Translations under genes and position numbers: made by a program | Assembly (NCBI GenBank): GCA_009746045.1 | Contig: RPFO01001311.1 | Coordinates: 62,001 to 126,000 of the forward strand | Reading direction: 5' to 3' | DNA from: Mesostigma viride | Taxonomy: Eukaryota > Streptophyta > Mesostigmatophyceae > Mesostigmatales > Mesostigmataceae | DNA length: 64,000 nt | Part shown: in pieces, positions 31,631 to 40,390 of the stretch | Position numbering within the stretch: the stretch's first letter is position 1 | Layout: each line of letters starts with the position of its first letter | Notes under the pieces: model-generated | The model's database searches: none | What the model was told of the DNA's origin: nothing | What the model saw: only the letters and a program-made list of their open reading frames with translations

Positions 31631-32283
31631 ATTTGCGCAGCAACTCGTCAGCAGAGCTTGTGAGCTCCTGGTCCTTGCCGGCTGGAATGACCCTAGGCTG
31701 CTGGCTAGCAACCTTTATCCTCACACCAGGCCTACGACCCTCGATAGGCTCGCCACTCGTCGTGACGACCAAGGTTCGTGTGTGAAGACGCTCGTTGCCT
31801 CGTTGAGCCTCGAGCTATATGCAACCTCGTTCCATCCTTGTTCCTCGGTCATGAGCAACGCTGGGCAACGCTACATTGCCAGAGCCTCGTATCGCTGCCT
31901 GCATCCTCGTTGCAGGCAGCATACAGGAATCTCTGGCTATCCTGTGTCTAGGACAGCACAGGACCTGCCACAGTCCTGCAAGGACTTACATCCTTGCAGA
32001 CCTGCTGGCTGGTTACTTGCTTCTACTAGCCACAGTACCGTTGAGCCCTCAGTACACTGTGTCCCAGTCACGTGAGTGTACAGGCTAAGCCTGTGCAGGC
32101 ACGGCCTGCCACGTGTCCTGTCCACTATGCCCTGAGCGTGCCCCGCCCTCGCCCACCGGTCGGCAGTACTTCGGGACTTGATAACTTTCTAGTCCCTTGT
32201 CTGTTCTAGGCGGTTGACACGGCGTTGGAAAGGTCTCCTCAACCTGCATCCATCTAGCACATTGGTGCCCCAATATGCTAACT
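31631..32283 (-). repeat. 5' LTR of copia-like element 2
   Basis: 653 bp, the direct repeat partner of 23,895-24,548. The element's gag begins 26 bp downstream in element orientation, leaving little room for a conventional primer-binding site between CAAAT and ATG. Confidence 0.8.
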
Positions 32284-32886
32284 GGAGGTAATCATTTTCT
32301 TTTCTTTTAGTTAACCGGGCGAGGAACTACGCCTGGCCGGTTAACAACTGGAAGTCTCACCACTGGCCAAGTGGCCGGTGCAACCAGTGCTTTTGGGATT
32401 TTGCTCCGCAGCACCCATAGCTGCGGCTGCCGCCGCAACGACAACGAGCAAAGAAAGAGGCCGACAAAACCAGCCAGAGCGGCTTTTAGTCGCAAAACCT
32501 CCCTTATCCCTAGCTAACTGACGTCATTAAACCCTTATGTTCAGTGATGCTAGTAATTAGACGCTAACCGTACAGACCGGGGGTAGAATATCCCGAATCT
32601 GCACGGCTAGTATTAAATAATGCGTAGGTTGTTCTTTTCAGGGGCACTGCACCTCACGCCCCGTTCCGCCCGGGTATAATCAACCCAAGCGCGGAACGCA
32701 CATTTTATTTAATTCATTTTTCAACCATGCACTATACTGCATCTACTAATCACAAAAGCTCTAGCCAAACAGCTACGAGAAAACACTACGACATATAAGC
32801 CGCTCATCCAGCGGCCTCTTGTTCCCGCATTCACGTATAGAAGAAACTCCGTTCAAAGAACCCCGAATACAAACACGCTCAATATA

Positions 32887-33023
32887 AATACATATAAATA
32901 TATGTAGAACGTATGGGTATATATTCTCAGAGAATGATAAATCACAGAGGCGAGATTGGCATGCTACATATGGAAAAGAAGAAGAACCCGGAAGAAATTC
33001 ATAGTATTTTAAAGAAAACCAAC
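32887..33023 (-). repeat. LINE-B-tail-like sequence in the intron
   Basis: ATATATTCTCAGAGAATGAT, GGCGAGATTGGCATGC and CCGGAAGAAATTCATAG (32,918-33,005) are diverged forms of the LINE-B 3' end at 4434-4530. It lies next to the presumed splice donor at 33,024. Confidence 0.55.
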
Positions 33024-34710
33024 CTTGGCAGATGGCGGCAGTGGGTTTATTGTCGCCATGCTCCCGGATGGGCCTTGCTCGTAGAAGTGTGCAAAGGCAC
33101 GCGTCAGCCCTTGCAACACATCTTGAAATGTCAGCATGAGCACCGGTGCGAGATCTGACACACGGTTCTTCATCCCGTTGTGCCACCGGATAAACCAACC
33201 AAATCTCTGATCAGCGTCATTATGGGTGTGCCCCGGGGGCAGGCGGCACACCCTGATGAGAGAAAAGAGACGGCGGTTAATGAGAACCGCTAGAAAGCCC
33301 AATAGCTCGCTATTCATGTTGTCCCCACCCCCGTCCACTTGAAGGACGAGTGTCGTGGCAAGGCCAAACTCGCGGATCTCAGGATTGTGGGACCTTTCCC
33401 ATGGTCGCTCAACCACCACTTCCAACAATTGGTGTGTGAGCAGCGTCGCAGTGACACGCCCTGAATTACCAGAAACCTCAGAATTGGCTACCCAAGGCAT
33501 TATCACCCAGAAGTACGTCCTCACTCCGTGCAAAATCGAGCAAACCAGCTGGTAGGGTACGTATATGTAGCTTGCGGCTGCTAAGCCACTCTTTCGAGGC
33601 GCTGCCCCTGGTTGGAACCGCCGTCTTCATTTTCGCCAGACCATCAATGACTATGGAAACAAAATAGTGCTTGGCGCCCTCAAACCTTCGTTGCAGGTAA
33701 GCCATCCGTTCCCCATTAAAGAAGTCGGTGTGATCAGCTAACTTCTCTTTGAAAGCCTCCCACCGGGCCCGGTCAGTGGTCCGATAAGACAAGATGGCAT
33801 CCTTTAACTTCTGGCAGCGGGAGCACTCACCCATAATTTTCGTGCGATATTTCTCAATCCGGACTCGCATGCTTACTCTCACTGCTTCAAAAATTTTCCT
33901 GAAAAGCGAAATGCCAACTACAGGTGTTCCGTAGTCCTGCTGCTCTGCAGTGTAGTCCGAGTATAAAGTCTTCTTGCACGGTTGCTCAATGATGCTGGCG
34001 CCATCCCGGGGATCCTTCTCAACTGCTGGGCAGAACCAACGCCGAATCCACAGCTCACAAAGCGCCTTGGCCTCCCCAATCTTGGCAGACAATGACCGGG
34101 ATACCCCAATGCGCCGTCCAGCAGTGCTACCCAAGCCGGACTCCAAATCACGATCGCCAGGCAAAGGTCGAGGGCGGGTTGTCTCCTTGACAGCCGTGTG
34201 CCACATATTGGGGTTGATATACAAAGCACGGCGGAAAGCGGCTTCACACATGCGATGCCGAAACGGGGTTGCCGACTCTGGCTGATGCCTGTCAGCTGGG
34301 TAAGTAACGTAGCCATCCACTGCGAAAAGGAAGCCCTCGTCTCGACTGCGTTTGTGACGCAAGCTCCCCGGAATTTCATCTTCTTTCTGACCCGCTTGGT
34401 AAAGCTGGTTCGATATCAAATGTTTCCGATCCGCCTGCTTCGGCTTGGACCAAAAGTCTGACCTCATCGCTCTTATCTCCTCGAAATGCACGCTTCGCAA
34501 ACAATGGCGGCCACACCCACAGTCCCAGTCCCTGCTAAGTGCCGCAGCACAGGACGCATCCGTGGTGCATTTCGCTAAGACGGCGGCAGCGCTAAGACGG
34601 AGCCCTCGTCTCGCCATGACGAGCAACACGACCACCAGGACAAGCAGCGAGAATAGCATTCCAATAACCTGCGCCCCCGCATCGGGCTCCATAATGCCCA
34701 GGCCCTTCAT
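33024..34710 (-). pseudogene. DUF7869-like protein, 5' exon block (frameshifted)
   Basis: Starts at ATG 34,710 with a hydrophobic stretch (VIGMLFSLLVLVVVLLVMA), then a Cys-rich part (CTTDASC ... CGCGRHC), the segment SDFWSKPKQADRKHL, a GECSRCQKLK motif, VSIVIDGLAKMKT, and, after a frame change near 33,570, LVLQVDGGGDNMNSE and LPPGHTHNDADQRFG. Acidic residues in IDG, VDGGGDN and HNDADQ are candidates for a DDE-type active site. This order resembles proteins annotated DUF7869 in algae and oomycetes (from memory). The last codon before the donor is Lys at 33,024, phase 0. A transposase origin is plausible; a domesticated host gene is the alternative. Confidence 0.6.
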
Positions 34711-34742
34711 GGCTTTAGGAACTGCGTAATATTATACGGCCG

Positions 34743-35287
34743 CCCCCTCCCCCTCGATCCCCCTCCCCCTCCCCCTCCCCCTCCCCCTCCCCCTCCCCCT
34801 CCCCTCCCTCCCCTCCCCCTCCCCCTCCCTCCCCCTCCCCCTCCCCTCCCCTCCCCCTCCTCCCCTCTCCCTCCCCCTCCCCTCCCCCTCCCCCTCCCTC
34901 CCTCCCCCTCCCCTCCCCCTCCCCCTCCCCTCCCTCCCCCTCCCCTCCCCCTCCCCTCCCTCCCCTCCCCTCCCCCTCCCCTCCCCCTCCCCTCCCCTCC
35001 CCCTCCCCCTCCCCCTCCCCTCCCCTCCCCCTCCCCCTCCCCCTCCCTCCCCTCCCCTCCCCCTCCCCCTCCCCCTCCCCTCCCCTCTCCCTCCCCTCCC
35101 CTCCCCTCCCCCTCCCCCTCCCCTCCCCTCCCTCCCCCTCCCCCTCCCCTCCCCTCCCCTCCCTCCCCCTCCCCCTCCCCCTCCCCCTCCCCTCCCTCCC
35201 CCTCCCCTCCCCCTCCCCCTCCCCCTCCCCCTCCCCTCCCCCTCCCCCTCCCCCTCCCCCTCCCCCTCCCCCTCCCCCTCCCCCTCC
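34743..35287. repeat. CCCCTC/CCCTCC satellite
   Basis: 545 bp made only of C and T on this strand, alternating CCCCTC and CCCTC units. The complementary strand is pure G/A with dense G4 runs, so G-quadruplex or triplex formation is expected. Frames through it encode only Gly/Glu/Arg and are artefacts. It lies between the divergent starts at 34,710 and 35,797. Confidence 0.9.
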
Positions 35288-35337
35288 CGCTTCCATCGCT
35301 TCCATCGCTTCCATCGCTGGTGCTTCCATCGCTGGTT
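35288..35337. repeat. short GCTTCCATC tandem repeat
   Basis: Five near-perfect copies of the 9-mer GCTTCCATC, one interrupted by GGT, directly next to the CCCCTC satellite. Confidence 0.75.
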
Positions 35338-35391
35338 CATTATCCCCTACATGTAAAGACCATCGGGCATTCTGGAGTACAATTTGGTGGT

Positions 35392-35668
35392 GTGCCGGTG
35401 TGCCGGTGCATGTGCCGGTGTGCCGGTGTGCCGGTGTGCCGGCCAGTGATTGGCCCGTTGCAGATTTGCTGACATGAGCCTAGTAAAAATTGGCCGCAAA
35501 TTCGTCCGGTCGCACGTGGGCACAAGATTTGCGGCCAATTTTTACTAGGCTGCATATCAGAAAATCAGCAACGGGCCAATCACTGGCCGGCACACCGGCA
35601 CACCGGCACACCGGCACACCGGCACACCGGCACACCGGCACACCGGCACACCGGCACACCGGCACACC
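35392..35668. repeat. inverted repeat flanked by CCGGCACA arrays
   Basis: Two arms of about 70 bp (GCCGGCCAGTGATTGGCCCG from about 35,439 and its reversed partner ending about 35,592) enclose a short loop around TTCGTCCGGTCGCACG. Each arm continues outward into the 8-bp minisatellite, TGTGCCGG on the left and CCGGCACA on the right, so the minisatellites are part of the palindrome. Single-stranded DNA from here would fold into a long hairpin. Confidence 0.8.
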
Positions 35669-35796
35669 ACCCATTTGTACTCCGTGCCATGGTGCCACGA
35701 CCGACTCAATAATTCGTGCACTTGGATGCATTTCGTGGAAATTTTCAGCCATTCTGGCCAGGTATTGGCGTAGTTCGGAAATCCGGATAGCTGAGA

Positions 35797-36654
35797 ATGG
35801 CTAGCGGCGCGCAGCCGCAGGCAGGTATTGAAAACAATGGCGGGGATGCCGGACATGTGGAGCATGCCAGTGAAAAGGACGCAGTAGCACCACCGGGGCA
35901 AGAGAACACAATGGATACAGGCCCTGTATCAGTGGGCGCTGTAGGTGATGAAGTACAGAAGAAAAGGGCATCAAACGTGTACGTCAGGGGAGCAGTCAAT
36001 GAACTTCATAGAATAATTGCCTCCGGTGCTTCGGATGAGGAAACCGACCAAACAGCCAAAACGGATGGGAAATCTCAGGCACCATCGCAGGACCCAGTTG
36101 CGCAGAAGTGCCTCGTCAAGTATCTGGGATATTTGGGGGTGCTCGTGAAGGCCGGCAGCCTCTCGATTGCATCCCGGGGTGCTACTGCGGCCAAGCCAGT
36201 TGTGCTTCACATGCTCGACGTGGGCAAGGGTTTTCCAACCAACACCAGGTTCATCAACGGTATTCCTCAGATAACCGTTCCAGAGCACAACATCACACGA
36301 GCTCACAAGTTCTACACGCTGCCTGATGAAAAGGATTCCCTGGCCCAACTAGACACCAAGAGTGACTGGCCTCCGCTGTATGTTTCGTGCAAAAAGGCTA
36401 GCTCTCGTAGCACCGCCAAGGTGACGTCGTTCTCCATCGGTGACATCTGCAGTCATGCGGATCCTGAGCTAATGCGTGACCTGCATGCCACTCCCACGGG
36501 CAACACCGCTGTGCGGCTTGTCATCCTCGGACTCGCTTGTGTGAGGGCAGCCAGCGGCTCCCATGACTACCCGGCCTTTGTGCATGGCGTTGGTGCGTCC
36601 CATTTACAGCTGCGAGGAAGGAGAATGGAAGGTTACCTCATTCGCCTCCGGTGA
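35797..36654 (+). CDS. unrecognised protein, 285 codons, probably a 5' exon
   Basis: ATG at 35,797 (MASGAQPQAGIENN), a Gln/Asp/Lys-rich low-complexity start to about residue 100, then a compact part with CLVKYLGYLGVLVK, VVLHMLDVGKGF, VPEHNITRAHKFYTLP and FSIGDICSHADPEL. I recognise no family. The frame ends at 36,654, but a neighbouring frame stays open to a strong donor (GTAAGT at 36,848), so an intron or a frame change near 36,610-36,655 is likely and the stop may not be real. It is divergent from the DUF7869-like gene, with satellites between. Confidence 0.45.
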   Translation: MASGAQPQAGIENNGGDAGHVEHASEKDAVAPPGQENTMDTGPVSVGAVGDEVQKKRASNVYVRGAVNELHRIIASGASDEETDQTAKTDGKSQAPSQDPVAQKCLVKYLGYLGVLVKAGSLSIASRGATAAKPVVLHMLDVGKGFPTNTRFINGIPQITVPEHNITRAHKFYTLPDEKDSLAQLDTKSDWPPLYVSCKKASSRSTAKVTSFSIGDICSHADPELMRDLHATPTGNTAVRLVILGLACVRAASGSHDYPAFVHGVGASHLQLRGRRMEGYLIRLR

Positions 36655-36847
36655 AATCCGTGTAGCGAGGTGCCGACCATATAACTTGACGGTTGACCCT
36701 GCCGCCACCGCCGAATTACATTGCAATTCGAGTACTACCTTGGCGGATGCCATGGCGGACATCACGTCAGTGTTTACCCGCCCGGAGTCGCGCATCATGC
36801 AACCAGTTAAAGAGCGCGACCAACACGACCACCGGGCAGGGCTATCA
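36655..36847 (+). CDS. probable continuation exon of the 35,797 gene
   Basis: The second frame (GEIRVARCRPYNLTVDP ... ESRIMQPVKERDQHD) runs without stop to CTATCAT|GTAAGTATC, an excellent 5' splice site at 36,848. The matching acceptor is TTTACAATTCAG ending at 37,077, which makes a 230-bp intron. How this exon joins the preceding one is unresolved. Confidence 0.35.
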
Positions 36848-37077
36848 TGTAAGTATCTCAGATCGGTTTTGCATTGTTGACATTCATATGCTAGAACATG
36901 CCATGCGCAATCCAACCGCAGCCGAGCGCAAACCACACTGGCGCATATGATCAATGTGCATACTAGAAGACACCATCGATCAGGAGCACTCTATTTGTAA
37001 GCACCATAAAACATTAATTTCCAAGTATTGTTGATGTAAAATGTCAATCTCTGTATGCGTGCATGTTTACAATTCAG
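36848..37077 (+). other. probable intron
   Basis: GTAAGTATCTCAG at the 5' end and GTTTACAATTCAG at the 3' end, AT-rich compared with its flanks. No gene or repeat is seen inside. Confidence 0.5.
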
Positions 37078-38276
37078 GTGCTCGCTGTCGTCCCGCCTGC
37101 TCCATCCGCTGAAGATGAAGATGAAGATGAAAGCGGGGGCGATGCCAGCTATGACCTGGACGATCGATGAAGAGGAGGTGGAGGAGGAGCACAATGGTGG
37201 GGAAGGGGGGGGTGACGATGGCAGCCAGGAACAAACATCACCCGTCAAGCCCAAGAAGCGCGTCTCGAAGGCGGCGGGGGGGGGGGCCGGGCCAGCGGAG
37301 CTTGCGCCCTGCACGCCAGCTTGAATACCAGGGCGGGAAGGCACTGCCGCCTCGCGCAGCAAAGTCAGCACCGTCCAAGAGTGCGATGCCAGCAGCTCCC
37401 CCGGCAGCTCCCCCGGCAGGGTGGCTAGCGCTCCTTACTCAGGGGTTGCAAGCAGCACAGGCAGCAATCGCAGAGCTGAAGGACTGGGTGGGGTTTCAAG
37501 CGAAGCAAGGGAGGAAGAAGGCGCCGCCGTCTGTGGCTATGCAGATCGCTGATTTGAATGCAAAGGTTTCCAAGTGCCAATCATCATTGGCAGCGCGTGC
37601 AAAGCCGGCTGCCGCCCCAGAGAACCCCGCGACTGAGAAGCTGAAGGAACAGGTCAAATCCCTGACGGAGAGGGTTGATGCTTTGGAAAGGGAACGAGTG
37701 CCATGCACGCCTGTTGAATGTGCTCCAACCTCAAGCCGCGGCACGGAGTTTCACCGGCCGACCATTCCTGCTGCGCCTCCCACATTGCGGCAACGTGAAG
37801 GCTTCACCGGCACGCAGGATGCAGAAAGGCAGCCGGCACGCCGTGAGCCACAGCCGCGCAAGCGCACACCCGCGATCGATGGGGCAAGGAAGCTGGATTG
37901 GCAAGATGAGCCAGAGCCGCGCACGCGCGCACCCGCGATCGATGAGGCAAGGAAGCTGGATTGGCAAGATGAATCGCATGGCCTGTACGAGCCTTATGAC
38001 TCCTATTATATGGCCCACGGTGAGCCCTTGCAGGGCGCTTACCGTTATGCCGCCATGAGGGAGCCAGATAGGCCACATTATGCTGAGGGACATTATGCAG
38101 CAACTCAGCATACTCGTCTCACGACTCACAGCAACTTTGATGATGAACGCATGCGTGCTCGCAGCGCCCCCCGCCCCCCGCCCCCCGCCCCTCCATCGCG
38201 GAAAAGGCATCAGCCGTACTCGCAAGATGCAAATGAGCGAGGGGAACCACTTTATTATGGTTCATGTTCATATTGA
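37078..38276 (+). CDS. unrecognised coiled-coil protein region
   Basis: An acidic run (EDEDEDESGGDAS or, in the next frame, DEEEVEEEHNGG) and a basic NLS-like KPKKRVSK precede an 11-G homopolymer at about 37,277. Beyond it the frame 37,167-38,276 continues with Ala/Pro-rich sequence, heptad-like segments (AAIAELKDWVGFQ; EKLKEQVKSLTERVDALERE), a 19-residue segment present twice (RTPAIDGARKLDWQDE and RAPAIDEARKLDWQDE), then Tyr/His-rich and Pro-rich tails ending SKRKRHQ-like basic residues. The ATG at 37,167 may be internal; the G run could hide a frame slip that joins the acidic/NLS part. Possibly the same gene as 35,797. Function unknown. Confidence 0.4.
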
Positions 38277-38535
38277 TCGTGTTTGCATCTGTTTGTCAGT
38301 TTTCAGCCATTTATTCAGCTTTTTTATGCTGTGATGTATTAGTTGGCGAACAAAGGAATTGTGGTTGCGATCACTTAGTACTTGCTTCTCCATGTGTAAC
38401 ATGTAGGAGACATTGGAGACAATGCTGATAATCAATTAATATTTGTCTCAAGTACTCATCAATATTTTATTTTGCCATGTGCTTGCATTACTTGCGTAGG
38501 AAAAGTCAAAAAATGATGTGTCAAGACATGTCACG
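38277..38535. other. AT-rich 3' flank without a gene
   Basis: Probably the 3' UTR and downstream region of the preceding gene. I see no further structure. Confidence 0.4.
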
Positions 38536-39095
38536 GTGGCACGGTGGCACGGTGGCACGGTGGCACGGTGGCACGGTGGCACAGTGGCACCCCACGTTGG
38601 GCAGTGCTTGTGGGCAATATAACATTAGTATTGGACGTTATGTTACCTCGTGACACCATACAAAATCATAAAACGGTAGTTTTATGGTGGCATGGTGTGC
38701 CGGTGTGCCGGTGTGCCGGTGTGCCGGTGTGCCGGTGTGCCGGTGGCACAGTGGCACACCACGTTAGGCAGTGCTTGTGGACATTATAACATTAGTATTG
38801 GACGTTATGTTACCTTGTGACACCATACAAAATCATAAAATGGTAGTTTTATGGTGGCATGGTGTGCCGGTGTGCCGGTGTGCCGGTGTGCCGGTGTGCC
38901 GGTATGCCGGTGGCACAGTGGCACACCACGTTAGGCAGTGCTTGTGGACATTATAACATTAGTATTGGACGTTAGGTTACCTTGGGCCACCATACAAAAT
39001 CATAAAATGGTAGTTTTATGGTGTGCCGGTGTGCCGGTGTGCCGGTGTGCCGGTGTGCCGGTGTGCCGGTGTGCCGGTGTGCCGGTGTCAAAACA
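38536..39095. repeat. satellite: three ~165-bp units with 8-bp minisatellites
   Basis: It begins with a GGTGGCAC array (38,534-38,582), then three copies of a unit with GGCAGTGCTTGTGG, ATAACATTAGTATTGGACG and ACCATACAAAATCATAAAA, separated by TGTGCCGG arrays (about 38,695-38,745, 38,863-38,905 and 39,021-39,087). The same two 8-bp motifs, reverse-complemented, punctuate the satellite at 8,926-9,655, although the long units differ. Confidence 0.85.
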
Positions 39096-39190
39096 TGATG
39101 AGACACTTACCTCCTAGCTTTGGACCTCAGTAAGGGAGGTACAAAATAACAAAGTTGAAAAAAAGTCAAATTGTACTAGTGGTGGAAGAC

Positions 39191-40390
39191 AATTCCAGAT
39201 GTGCTTAGGGCCATGTCAAAGCGCTATACGACGATAAGATCAATGGAAACGCCTAACGGGAGGAACCTAATAGCCCTGCTGCACCGCAAAATCAGCCCGC
39301 GTACGGCGGAGCATGATGTCAGCCATGGCCCGAGTCAGCGCCACCGACAAGCGCTGACGCCAATATGACGTCCAGGTCCGCGCCGACCATGGGGCCCGCT
39401 GGCCCTCCAGGTCCAGCCGGTCCTCCCGGAGCCGGCAACACTCCTTGAAGAAGGCGGAGGTCAGGGGCCCCATGGCCCCAAACTCCTCCAGGACAAAGGG
39501 CACCATGCACGATGGTGCCCGACGTCGCCGTAGGCCAGGAGCTTGGCCCGCTCCGCCCGGTCCGCCGTGTAACCTGCCGTAAGGGAGGCCCCAGCCATGC
39601 ACGTGGCTAAGAGCCAAGGGCCGCGCCACCGAAACGTCAATAAGCAGATGCCGGCCACCCCCCTCAAAGTCCAGCACCACGATGTCAGGCCGGTGGTTGG
39701 GGGAATAGAAGGCAGCGCCATCCGCATCCTCGGACCGGATGTTCGCGTGGGGGAAAACCGACCGAACCATGGCGAGCACCACCGTCAGGAGGACAGTGTG
39801 CAAATACAAATACCAATTCTGATTCTGTTGGCCCCCCATGCAGGCAAGGTAGTGAGTCCCCGTGGGATCCAGCGGCTGCCCACAGCTACCACAAGGCCGC
39901 CCGGCCGGAACAAGAGGCTGCGGGGCAAATAGCTGGTGCCGGAGCGCCACCGAGTAGTGGCTGGGAGCTAAGGCGAATGGGGGGGCCATGGGAAGAGCAC
40001 GAAGGTACGCCGAGCCCACACTCCGCAAGGAAAGCGAGAACAGCCACGCACGTCCCTGGGCGTTGAGGTCCGCGAAAAGAGCCATCCAATCAGCCGTGTG
40101 CAGAATACCCGCTGAGGTTTTCTGGTGTTTATCGATGACGCGAGCAGGGAATGCGGCGGGAGATTGAACGGAGGCGACCGAGGGAGTGCCGCGAGGGAGG
40201 TGGCGCTGTACCGCCTGAGCGGCACGGACGGGAGAACCGGCCTGCTGGATCTCAGCATAGGCCTCCTGGATGGCGGTGACGAAGGGCAAAGGGCTGCTGG
40301 GGTCCAGGAGGTCAGGCGCTGCCGTTGCCAAAAGGGGCAGGAGCCGGCAGCTTTCCGCCCACGACTGAGCGACGGAGCCCAAAAATGCAA
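39191..40390 (-). mobile_element. LINE-A 5'-truncated copy 2
   Basis: A minus-strand LINE-A copy. Its 3' UTR is interrupted or truncated near 39,212, where it meets ACAATTCCAGATGTGCTTAGGG, the inverse of the sequence flanking the LINE-A piece at 8,801. The 5' truncation at about 40,386 touches GATATATAT of the next copy. Confidence 0.8.
39267..40382 (-). pseudogene. LINE-A copy 2 C-terminal coding fragment
   Basis: 371 codons open, from the post-RT region (SVAQSWAESCRLLP) through the CCHC-like knuckle (CGSCG ... HYLACMG) and the RLE (HRPDIVVLDFEGGG, LLIDVSVARP) to the normal C-terminus VQQGY. A local frame-altering stretch near 39,510-39,600 (HGWGLPYGRLHGG) differs from other copies. It lacks the RT and N-terminal domains, so it is not functional. 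Confidence 0.75.

Larger units (their letters stand above)
23890..32288 (-). mobile_element. Copia-like LTR element 2 (TSD GGAGG)
   Basis: This minus-strand LTR retrotransposon has LTRs at 31,631-32,283 (5') and 23,895-24,548 (3'), with TSD GGAGG at 32,284-32,288 and 23,890-23,894. Internal order from its 5' end: gag (31,605 down to 29,077), integrase (29,070 to about 27,850), protease (within 27,848-26,880), RT and RNase H (26,883-25,486), a long 3' non-coding part, and a purine-rich stretch (AAGAAAGGGTTGG) before the 3' LTR. It is diverged from element 1 but shares its unusual domain order. Several frameshifts are present although the LTRs are about 99% identical. Confidence 0.85.
23087..32866. 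mobile_element. U-L unit 2: unclassified repeat unit interrupted by copia-like element 2
   Basis: U at 23,087-23,213, body at 23,214-23,889 continuing at 32,289-32,445, and L at 32,446-32,866 (421 bp, one 3-bp insertion relative to the first L). The body is GC-rich with overlapping open frames containing Cys/His and Lys/Arg-rich stretches (around 23,580-23,890), but I recognise no domain. Neither TG...CA ends nor a simple TSD are seen, so it is not called an LTR element. Without the copia insertion the unit is about 1.4 kb. Confidence 0.6.
11576..33023 (-). other. 21.4-kb intron of the DUF7869-like gene holding nested mobile elements
   Basis: The donor (minus strand) is CCAAG|GTTGG at 33,024/33,023 and the acceptor is TTGCAG|CTCGTC at 11,576/11,575; both lie at phase 0. 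The 19-bp sequence TACAAACACGCTCAATATA is present once at each side of the inserted material (11,677-11,695 and 32,868-32,886), and a 16-bp version at 22,477-22,492. Removing the inserted block leaves an ancestral intron of roughly 270 bp, an ordinary size for algae. The join is inferred, not proven by RNA. Confidence 0.55.

Noticed and set aside
22509-32866. Helitron with 5'-TC and 3'-CTRR ends
   Set aside because: Neither orientation of the U-L unit shows TC/CTRR ends with a terminal hairpin or insertion between A and T.
22669-32866. LTR pair formed by the two L blocks
   Set aside because: No TG...CA, no flanking TSD, and the first L is directly followed by a second U, which fits tandem units better.
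34715-35329. Gly/Glu/Arg-only frames of ~200 codons
   Set aside because: Direct translation of the CCCCTC satellite.
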